NCBI GenBank assembly: GCA_035041965.1
Contig: JAPYMA010001567.1
Coordinates: 1-64,000, forward strand
Length of the DNA stretch: 64,000 nt
Direction of reading: 5' to 3'
From: Anisakis pegreffii
Taxonomy: Eukaryota; Nematoda; Chromadorea; Rhabditida; Anisakidae
Positions 42,504 through 53,448 of the stretch are shown here, piece by piece (position 1 is the stretch's first letter; every line of letters begins with the position of its first letter). The translations under genes and the position numbers were made by a program. Under the pieces are notes generated by a model. The model was given only the letters and a program-made list of their open reading frames with translations. It did not search any database and had not been told where the DNA came from.

Positions 42504-45500
42504 ATGCAATTGTAAGCTTTCATGTGAAAATCTAGTAGTGTTCGTTGGACTGTTTAATTAAAATCGATTGTTCAAACCGAAGTTGTAGGGTCATTCACAT
42601 AACGCCAGATGATGACCTTTCACCAATTCACTTTTACGGTTGCAGCAAATGTGCACAATGATGATATTTTAGAAACTAATGATAATATTAAATGTTTGAA
42701 TCAATGTTGCCACTGCTACGAAATGAACTAACAGGTGATCAAGTAATTATATTTCAGGTGGTGAACAAAATTTAAATATTTCAGGGAATAATTGAATCAA
42801 TTTTGGCGAGTAATCGGGATAATTCGTGTCATCTACTGTCAAAATTGTCTAATTTTGTTTGCCTGCTGCATCAATTTGCGTTATCAAACACTGCTCTGAA
42901 TTTCAACAACAGATTGTCAAGATCTTAGCACCGATACCAGCGTTGTTCAGATTAAAATCATCGGACGTTATCAGAAAATTTATGAAAGTTTTTACTCCTT
43001 CAAAACGAATGTGTGAATGAATAAACAACGTTGGTGTGGTGGAAGACGAAGAAAAATGTGACGTTGTTATTAGGGTATTATTGCTTGAATGATGTTTTTG
43101 TTTTTACTTCCATAATTGCACAACACTTGCAACTCAACAACAATCACACATTTAATTCATGTGATCAAATTGTGCCCGTCAGTACCGATAACTGTGTGCT
43201 GTACACGCGAATTCCTCTTGATAACACTAAATTTCAAAACTTTGTCGGAACGATTGCTTTTAACATTTCGTTGAAATACTTTTTCATAAGCACGTTGAAG
43301 TGTGATCACTCCCAGCTGTAATCGCTCGTGAGCGTCGTCGATTGAAATGTTAATGTTTTTGCAATGATTAGCACGGTACGGAACAATTTGATTAGATAAA
43401 TGCAAATAAATTGTTGTTATGCTTCGAATGCGCTATGCTGGCGTTTAGAAAATTTTACCAATTTATCTTTCGGAGAACTTAACGAGCAAATTCCTTCTTG
43501 ATATTCGCACGGTTCGCTACCAGATCGTTGAAATTTCACGAGGTTCTTGGTTTTGTTTTATTCAGTATTCTATGCTAAATAACAGAGAGGAAAAATATGA
43601 TACAAACACGGAGCAGTCGATGGAAAAAAAACGAACCTAAATAAATACATAAGTGAACATTGTGACCAAATAGATTCAGCTGAAAATATCGAACATGATA
43701 CAAATCTAGGCTTTGAGAGAATTGAGTGAGTTTTGCTGATTTGATGTGATTGCTTTCATCGGCTCGTAGCGTCGTTCAACTTGGAGGAGATGGACACATG
43801 TCATCGCGATTCACCGTTGCAGTTTGATAGTTTAGTCGAAAGCGAGTTAAATCTTCATCGCGTGCAACCTAACAGGTTCACAAAACCAGTTTTTGAACCT
43901 AAATCTCTTGACTGCTTCACGCAAAATGAATCTAGTGAGAGGGGTTTTACCGACCGCAAGTTCACGACCTTCTCATCATGATTACATCGAGAAATTACGC
44001 TATTGGCAAAACTGGTTGCGGTATTGTGCTCAATATATTGTTCACTAATCATTTTGACAAGCCGATTGTGAATAAAATAAGTCGATATGGAAAAATTTCT
44101 TAAATCAAAACTTCATACAGTTTCATAAATTAGCCGTTGTTCCGAAGAAAAATTCTATTTTAATATCAAATTTCGAGAAGTTTAAAGAAAATGATTCAAT
44201 TGATTGTAAGTTAGAAATACTCGCAATTAAATGGACTGTCTGCTCAAGTTGATAAATCTGTTGTCGTACTGATCAAGACATCACCAAACCTATCATTCTT
44301 CATTTCTTTTTTTCTGAACTTCCCAGATCAGTCCTTCCACCGACATAGCAAATGCTATAAACTATTTGAATAATGTGCAGAAAGAACTTAAGCTGTTTTT
44401 TGTGCCGTATTTCACAACACACAACCATGCGTTCACCTTAGCACTTGACACCTACTCTTTGGGGATGCCATTCATAAATTATCGTTTCAGAGCATTTTCC
44501 TTCAACAAAAAAAATCTTCGGAATCATTCAGACGCATTTTTGATTGATGACTGATGAGCTATACGAAGGGAAATAATTCTGACACCTGTGAGGATAACGT
44601 TGAGAACGATGCGATAATAAAAAAAAATGATGATACTAATGACCAGAGCGATACGAATATCAATCAGACCGCTCTCTAGGAAACCCCACAAAGCACAGTG
44701 GCTAAAATCATGTACATTTTTCTCGCTGAACCCAAATCGTTGCATACAAATCGTTGGACAATTGAATTGAACCGTCTTTCTTGAATCGTGAGCCATGCTT
44801 ACATTAACATTCCCTTCCTCGATAATCGCCTTCATTGTAAAAACGTCAAGAGGAAGTGTGAGCAATAAAGAGGCTCAAATGTGACAGTTATTTGATAGTA
44901 TTGCTAACGTCATTGGCGCGGGAGGTGTTTTGAAGTATCACGCAAAATAGTTGCGGTATACACCTTACTATCAGATAATTTTGAGCGGTAATTCTTAAAT
45001 AAACGAACGCCTCCTTCTTCAATATCTTTTATGCAACAGATGATCAACAATCAGTTGACATTCAGTGATTTCAAGAAATCGAATTTTTTTTGCTGTTTCC
45101 GACAAACTCAAATTTCCAGCCACAAATTCGAGTCTTCATAAAATTTGTTCAGAATCCATAGAAAGACTGCAAAAATTTAGCATAATCTTCACTTATTGGC
45201 TTATTATGAACGGTACAAAGTCTACAGTGTGTGGGCGATGGAAAAGCTGCGGTTCACCCTTTGAAGGCCTATCTCAATTTCGAACATAACATGTAGTGAT
45301 CAAATATGACAAGGTCTCGTCGATACGAACGGAATCTCGTCAACAGTATGACAATATTCCGGTCATATCGATAATATTATCGTGCGCAAGTTAACACTCT
45401 TCATGGGAGTGCCATAAGCAATCACGCATTTGCGTGTTTACAATGTAGCATTTTGAAAGTGAACATTGACTGACGTGTCAATCCACTCAAATGATCCAAC

Positions 45501-48500
45501 ACACGTTTCCGGTACGGAATCGTTTATTGTTCTGCAAACATCGTCAATTCAACGTGCTCAATTCCACATGTTTGCATTTCTTTGGGTGTGTTGACATGCA
45601 GACAACATTAAATATTTACACCCAGCGAAAAAACTGTATCAATGGAACGTGAGGTGAAAGTAAATTAGAGGTGAAAGCAAATTGCGGTCAACATGCGATG
45701 AGGTGAAAGTAAATTAGCACTTTTTTTAAATCAGCAGTTACGATCATACTGAGAGTTTGATAAAAATATAGGTCGTTATCGTTGACATCATAGTTGGAAC
45801 GTGACCAAAGATATTGTTGAGCAGATCGAACCATTTAATTGCTTGAATCTCAGTCTCAGTCATTGGTTCGATGGCATGACAGTCAAAACAACGAAGGCAC
45901 TTAACAGCTCAGAGAAAATTCGCTGCAAAAAAAATCAAACATGCAATCGGTAGAGTGAATTCAAGAAAAACATTTGTGTAGAATGGTTTCTTCATCGTTC
46001 TAACATTTACATTGCAATGTATTCGCAAACATGGTGTCTTCTTGCAGAATATGAAGACACATCATTTGCATTGTCTAGAAATACGGCATTCGTTGACATC
46101 GAGCATTGCCCACCTGCTTGTTTTCCTCAAAAAATTTTCGGTTCCTCAAAAATTCCACCGAGAATGCTTTTCATTACACTCGGAACCACATCTGATCCCA
46201 CCAGACGCTCATAGCAGCAATTTTAGTGCGCAACACACTCAGAAGACTTAATTGCTTACGCATTCATCATCGAACACCTGCCAGATATTTCCCTGTTTTT
46301 AATGAGAACTTCTAAAAATAGTCGCATTCTGTTTTCGAAAGCAGTTTAGCAATCTAACAAGAACTCTATTGTTCAATCAAGCAACAACATGTGGTGCTGA
46401 ATTATTAATATATGGAATTATTTCCTTCAGTTGTAGTCATTTTTACTTCTCCAAGTTGACTGAACTGCTCCCAATACTAGCGAAAGAATTTCAAGATCTG
46501 AAATATTATCAAATGTTCGGGAAACGACCTAAGACCTACTAAAACTTTTGTCGATGTAGAATTAATATTCGATAAGAACTTTTCTTCAATATCAACAAAA
46601 TTATTTGCGATATCAGTGGTTGCTCGTTTTGATCATTCATCACTTGTTTCGTGCAGAAAATTTCCTAGTAAACAACCTACAGAAATATTATAAACAGATC
46701 GATTTTTCTTGCCAACTTTGAAAGTCATCTGTCAAACTGAGTGATAACGAGTAATGAAGTCCAATAGATAAGTCTTGTTTTCGACCATTTATCAGCAATT
46801 GTGATTCAGCAATACACTCAAACTCAATGTTTAAGCATTTCATCTCTCCTCGAATGCAGATAAAACGCAATGATTCCAAAAATATGATCAACTGACCTAT
46901 AGAATGACACAGTCCGGCGTCAGAATCGCTCTGAAATCTAGAGTTCACTGATAATATGGTCAAGTTATAAGTTTTCCTACACCAAAGTTGCAAATTACAA
47001 AATGAAAAAGCTTTCCAGCCAATTACACTGGTCGAAACTCTCGATGACTTTTGATGTTGTTGGATTGTGCTGGTAAAATCCGAAAATATTTCGTGCATTT
47101 GGTCAACTAGTCAACTGATTATTTGATCTGTTAAAAGAATGCAGAGCATATTTCTTCAATTCAATAACTTCAGCCGCCAGCCGTATGATTCGTGATGAAC
47201 GAGGAACATTTTGACGTGTTTTTTTTTGCAAACCACAAAGCAGCTCTGCCGATAAAGCAATCAACGTTTTCGAATTTCTTTAGTTTGCCTTTCCAATACG
47301 AATAATAAATTCTGCACAACAAACTACAGAAGCAGGATCTTTGACTTTTGTTGGATGAATAGCATGGCTCTTGCTCGCTGAAAAAAATTGACGTCTAACA
47401 ATACTTTTAGGGTCTCATTGCGAAACTTTCTTTGCTACATTTAGGAAGAGGTCTGATTCATAGCTGCGATTCATAGCTACTCATTTATCATCGCGAAAAA
47501 GCGAGATCACTGAATAAACATGATTACTTTTAGTGATTCGATAAAAAGTTGTAATAAATATTCACAATGAATTAGAAATGCATTATTTGCTATCTCTATT
47601 GTTTACTTTTTGACGCAATTCAAGCATCGTTCTTCATAAGTGAATCATTCGCTTATGACGACAACGGTAAGTAGGCGAACGATAGATAAACGAAATGTCA
47701 TTCGTCAATACCGAAAAAACATTGCTGAAGCTAAAATTGTGATGCGAAAAAATTTCGTGACTAGTGAACTGGGAGCAAGGAATTTGTGATTTTATTCCAA
47801 GTATGACATTTATCATAAGCTTATCGCCTTCGTGAGTAGCGCATTCCGAATGATAGCTGATAACCGGTTCACTTACGAATTCCATTCCGCGATGATTCCA
47901 CGGTACAGTCACAAACAGTCAAACTCCAGTCACAAAGTCCACTTAAACAGTGATTTATCATTGTTTCATCTACGATTTTGCGTGTGCCTTTCACCTGTCA
48001 ACTACAGAAATAATCATACTATAATGTACTCCTTCACTTTGGTTTCCATTTTGCCGTAAGATTTTAGTTCTTTTCAAATTCTTTTCACATGAATCACACA
48101 TACTCATCGTCGTGTTTTCCTGGAATGCAAACAATGTAATCTACTATGGAATGTGTTCTCGTTGTACGCTCACTTCAGCAATCCCATTAAAACGTGTGTG
48201 TTCCGGAAGTGTTCACCTGCTCTCTAGTTTGTGACTCACTTGGTGTCTGGTATCAAAAATGAGCGAACAAGCAAGTTGATCGTAATTGATCAATGCGAGT
48301 TTTTCGAGCTCTTAGCTGAATCAGATCTCAACCTCATTCACGTGCATTACAAGGGCACACTTTTTTTTCAACGCATTAAAATAGATAAAATTCAATTGCA
48401 GATGCAACGTTCTCAGCGCTTCACATTAATTGCATTCAATATCTGTGAATGTTTTAGCTACTACATACACAAGTGCTCTGTGGCTGATATCAAATTACCT

Positions 48501-48837
48501 TACTTTTTTTAAAATGTACTTACACACTCAAAAATCTAGTAGAGATTGAAAATGCTTGAATGCTATGAAGAAGAAATGCGATAACAAAAAGAGAAGAAAA
48601 GAAGGCGAAATTAAATTCACAAAAATTCATCGCGTTCCATCTCTTTTTCAACTGAAACAGCTAACATTAATAGTCAATAATCACTGACCGCAATTGCACC
48701 ACTGATAACAATAATATTATGATGAATGGGATGAAACAAGCGCAAAAAAAATTTCATTTAAGGGGTATCAAATTAATGACCTGTCGCAATTCGTTGCGTA
48801 GTTGTAGTGAAATGCGAAGCCGCCTACTTGATTTGCC
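42504..48837. other. Spacer between the two peptide genes
   Basis: About 6.3 kb without a supportable gene. Several frames of 60-136 codons (e.g. 43031-43321, 46688-47098, 48231-48512) lack splice or start context and have noise-like composition. A small repeat of GAGGTGAAAGTAAATTAG words lies at 45650-45720. Confidence 0.45.
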
Positions 48838-48870
48838 TATAAATGAAATGAACCTGTAAGGCGAAGCTCA
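48838..48870 (+). promoter_or_regulatory. TATA box and initiator, peptide gene B
   Basis: TATAAA at 48838-48843 is followed 32 bp later by an initiator-like TCATTG with its A at 48870, a canonical spacing. A GTGAGT donor at 48895 and a TTTTCCAG acceptor ending at 48988 would make a 5' non-coding exon and a 94-nt intron before the ATG at 49029. Confidence 0.5.
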
Positions 48871-49028
48871 TTGTATTGGTTCACTTCAGTTCAAGTGAGT
48901 GACTCGTACGATAAGGATTTCGACTTGTTATTGCTGCTATCAACTAGACTCGCTATTGACAATAACAACGCGTACGTTTATTTTCCAGTGTCCACATTCA
49001 GAATTCATCCCAGAGGAAGTCATTGAAA

Positions 49029-49697
49029 ATGTCGTTTACTCGAGTAGCCGTTCTTAATGATGTGTTACTGTTATTGCTGCTTATTACTGTCACAAACGGG
49101 CACCCACTTCGAGAAGATCGCTCGAGCGAGGAAGATCAAGCAACTGAGGTTGGGGAAGCTTTCCATGATTTGTGAAGAGCTACGATTCTGAACACCTGAA
49201 TTGTGCTATGCGTGCAATTCAAGATTTTTTCTGATCTCGACTTGTGAATCAATCTAAATTCAATTTGCAGTTTGTTTGCGGAAGTTTGATTCCCTCTGCA
49301 ACAGTTCAGTGTTAGAACTAGCGATTTGTAATGAGTGAACATGCACTATTCTCTGCTAATTGAGATGCTTATCCATTGATAATTTCAGGAGCTATTTGAT
49401 GCATCCGAAGTGGATGATGGCAATCTGAATCGAAATAGATTCGCTACACCACTAGCTGATCCTGCTGAAAACAAGAATGAGATTCACGCAGAAATGGATT
49501 CAAAAGAAAGAGAATCAAGAGAACTTGATGAGATGTTGCTGCAGTTGCTGGAACGACGAAATCAATTGGCTGTTCGTTCGAAGGCAAAGAGAATGAAGTT
49601 GATCGCAAGGGAGACACGGAATGTTGCAGAAGGTGCCAAGAAGCATGCCTCAAGAAGGATGAAAACACGGTGTTTCTTCAATCCAGTTACTTGTTGA
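49029..49697 (+). CDS. Allatostatin-C-like prepropeptide B
   Basis: A 142-residue precursor in two exons (49029-49148 and 49389-49697), phase 0 as in gene A; the donor is GAG/GTTGGG, the acceptor ATTTCAG. The signal peptide is MSFTRVAVLNDVLLLLLLIT with cleavage likely near TNG/H. An acidic spacer and a charged helical segment (ESRELDEMLLQLLERR) follow. The C-terminus is SRRMKTRCFFNPVTC-stop. Dibasic RR would release MKTRCFFNPVTC, a 12-residue disulfide-looped peptide. The core differs from gene A by Ile to Val only, while the spacer is largely unalike, which suggests an old tandem duplication with selection on the loop. Secretion and neuropeptide function are inferred from the family. Confidence 0.87.
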
Positions 49698-49868
49698 TCT
49701 ATTTTCATTTCTGTTTTTTTTTACGCGCCATTATTCAGTTTATTCACGAGTATCCATTGTTGAAATAAGATGAGAATTATAGCGAAAGCTTCACCTATGT
49801 TCGTGCTGCTTTTTGCAATACTCAGCACGTGAATGCAATCTTTAGGAGATCAAAACACATTCAGAGTC

Positions 49869-49874
49869 AATAAA
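49869..49874 (+). terminator. Poly(A) signal, peptide gene B
   Basis: AATAAA, 172 nt after the stop codon of gene B. Confidence 0.4.
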
Positions 49875-50514
49875 TAACACAACGTTCTTGTCTTGTCACA
49901 TTTCACAAATTTGTTTGAGTGTTCTGATGAATTCTACTGAACTGCTGAATTTGTCTTAAGAAACTCCGTTAAGTTTCTTAAGCATTCGAGAAAAGAAAGG
50001 GAAACTGAAAAACCCGTCGTTGTGCATCTTGATTGGAAAGCACAGTTTCGGTGGCAATTGTAATTATATCAAATTGAAATCGTAATGAACAGTTGATTCA
50101 ATGAAATCTTTATAAGTCAACCGGTAATATACAAACACTTTCATTATGAAATGATGATCTTTCGCCTTTCATTTCATTTATCCATGTACTATAGCCATTA
50201 TGATCAAGCTCATAATCACTCACTCGTCTTACGAATCTCTTCTTAACAATAAGCATCATTGCGTTAGATTACTAATTTATTGAACGATTAATCTGATGTT
50301 TGCACGATATTTTCATGCTGATTTGATTGCGTTTGCATCACTTCGCCTCGAGTTTCCAAGTATTTGCAAGCATAAGTTTAACGTGAAATTGTTATTTGTT
50401 TATCTAATGACTATGAGCCTTATAATATTCTCATTATCTCGTTATTATTGTTATTGCTATTGACCTTATTATCAGCATTATATTCATCGTTGTCAAAACT
50501 ATATCAGCATCGTA

Positions 50515-50553
50515 TTATATTATATATTATATTATATTATATTATATTATCAT
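50515..50553. repeat. ATATT microsatellite
   Basis: Pentanucleotide run of TATAT/ATATT units, slightly imperfect. Confidence 0.8.
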
Positions 50554-53438
50554 TAGCTCGTCATTTATCCCTACAGACTATTCATTCGTTACAAATTATC
50601 CGTTGCTCGCTTACTGTTATCATAATTATTGTCTTATAGAATGTGATCATTCATATAATCACTGTTATTGTCTATAATTGTCGTGATTGTCGTAAGCATC
50701 ACTATTATCCATCCATATAATCATTCATTATTCCGTTTGGAAACCAGTGATCTCATATATTCATCACTATCTTATATCAATCGTTGGCTGTACTTGTGTG
50801 CCAGATTTTGTGAATAAATTACTTCGTACTGCACTCTTTCCGAAGTGAAATATAAATGCACAGTAATACAATGCACTGATGAACTGTCGACCTCTATGAT
50901 CTCTAACAGTTCAACTACATTCGAATTTCGTATGAATGAATGATGACTATACTCATCGAACGTCTTTCTCGACTAACGTTCCGACTTAACTCTGAACTAA
51001 AATGCAATGAATCTCCCTCAGCAGGAATGGCAATGGTGATTTTTCTGTTGAATTCAAAAAAACATGCAACAAAATGAATAATATTCATTCCAATGGTCAT
51101 TTGAAAGCCGTAAACAAAACTTGGACTGTGTGTTCTGCAAATGGTACGTGGAGGTGTAGAGTTTTTCGTCCATAGCACAAATATTCAAAAAAACATCGTT
51201 TTGAATTTTTTTAATCTTATAATATCAATTAATTTCGACTTTCAACTCATTCCATCTCAAATCATTAATTTTCCACTGAATTATTTGATAAAGTTCGATT
51301 CAAAATGGCAATTGTAAACATTGTGTCGTTTTTATTGGTCGTTTTGTTCCCATTTTGTACGTTTTCTTCATCGTTACTTTTTGATGGCACTCAGCTGAAA
51401 ATATGATCCGACGACGGTTATCAAAGTTCTCTTATCAGACGTATATATTCATCGTACAGCTTGTCACATATGATTCTACGTGACCTTTTGACTATCAACA
51501 AGCATTTTAATACATATTTAATACAAACACTTCAGTTCACAAAAAAACAACTGCAGCCAATAAAGTTGACCATTTAAACGCATAAACACCCCAAAAAATG
51601 TTGACATTGGAAGTACCACATGCAGATAACGAAAACCGAAAAAGCGAATGCAGATACCGTGCTCACTGGTATCAAATGGGATCACTCAGCATAGTTTTTG
51701 AACGAATGTGCTAGCTTTTGACGCCACAGAACATTTATTATCAAACAATTTCAACGTGATTTGCATGTGCCACTAATGTCACTAAAAAATCAAAACTGCA
51801 TGTTTCAACTACAGCAACAGTCGTGATCATTTGATCATTTCAAACTGATCGTGCTTAATGTCGAAGATGCTTCCAATATGGTGCCATCGATATGATACCC
51901 CCTTAATGATGACGACGTTAATTGCACAGATATAGCTGAATTTCTAGGGGCTCCTTATGTATCTGAGCGACTTCATGGCACACTCACACTCTTGAGATTT
52001 GATCTCCATGTTGAACATCGATGCATTACCATAGGAATAGCAAAAACATGATTTTTGATCTACTCATGTTATCAGTTAATTAGACAGTCTGTGCCGTTTT
52101 TGCGTCATCGCATGGAACAGATTTCTGAAGCATTGAACAGTCAAATATGGCCAATCTGATATTGTCTAAAATAAGGATGTATTGTTCCGATCGATTGTTT
52201 TACTGAATTAACTGAAATTGAAGTTAAGAGAAGTTAACTGAAATTTATAATTTATTGAAGTTAAAAGTACTATCCAAAATAAAGATATTTTAGTGAATTT
52301 GTTTTACTGAAAACTTTGTTCGTTGACGTTCACAGGGGTTCAAGCGTGAAAGCAATCACACTCGAGAACCACTCAAAGGCATTGTCATTGCTTCGATGTA
52401 ATATTTATGATAAAAGTACCAAGGATATGACTTGAAGGGATGCGCTCAAGAGTCTTACTGTGTGATTCAAAACACATTTACTAACTTGATCATTTCATAA
52501 CCGACTTAAAGTTACACTGACTCAGATGATTACTTCAACGACTTCAAATTGGATCATCAATAACTTTCATTATGTGATAGTTAATCGAAAAAATTCGATC
52601 ACAGATCACCACTCGACTTCGCATTCGACATTTTGATGTGTCGTTTTCATTTTAACGTCAACGATGTGTTTAGCAAATAATACATTCGCTCCATTATTCA
52701 ACACATTCTCACTCCACAGTATTCTAATGTATGCTGCATCATCCGTTTGAACAAGGGAAAGTTTTGATGTAACTTTGCTAAATATATCTTGTAACATTTT
52801 GCCTTGTAGGAATCCAGTCCAACATTCGAGAGGAACGGAAGCGATTCGTTTTATATGTCAGCAGCAGCAGCATCGAGGAGAAAATAGCATCAAGCAACAG
52901 ATAAATTGATCTCTTTCATGAAAATAAGAGCTGCTGCCACATGACGATAATTTGAACGTTTATATGCAGGATGCTGATTAAAATGATGACGTAACTAGGT
53001 GATGACTATGACTAGATAGTGTGCTCTGCTTGTTGAGAAGACGTTTTAATACTCGTAAAATTTTCGCTGAAAGATATCGCTGAAAAATTTGACTGAATTC
53101 ATTATTGGTAATAACAAAATTCATAATTTCAACGATTCAATCGTGCGTTTGAAGAAATTGCTTCATTATGCATCATAACATGAATATGGTCAAACTGAAT
53201 GTCATTTCGAATCAAATAAAACTTCACACAGCCAATTCGTTATTTTGTGCATTCATTGCAAAGTTTTCGCATTTTTCAATCCAAGTACTACCTATTTCTT
53301 GCCGTATTGTTGACTTTTCTAGTTGTTTTTTCAAAGACAACAAGGCCGGAGCACGTTAGTGGGGGTGTAATGACTGCATTGCGCATTTGCTTCATGATAC
53401 GATCAATGAGAATGTCTACAGTGCATCGAAGTCACAAC

Positions 53439-53448
53439 TGCTTTCAGG
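53439..53448 (+). promoter_or_regulatory. Trans-splice acceptor at lectin start
   Basis: TGCTTTCAG lies one base before the ATG at 53449. With a signal peptide starting immediately, this fits spliced-leader addition directly ahead of the start codon. A cis-spliced 5' UTR exon is the alternative. Confidence 0.5.

Larger units (their letters stand above)
49698..53438. other. Intergenic, peptide B to lectin
   Basis: No supported gene. Contains an ATATT microsatellite (50515-50553) and short internal repeats of AGTTAACTGAAATT-type words near 52.2 kb. Confidence 0.45.

Noticed and set aside
43781..44052. Overlapping frames on both strands near 43.9 kb
   Set aside because: Mutual shadows with no start or splice evidence and no motif.
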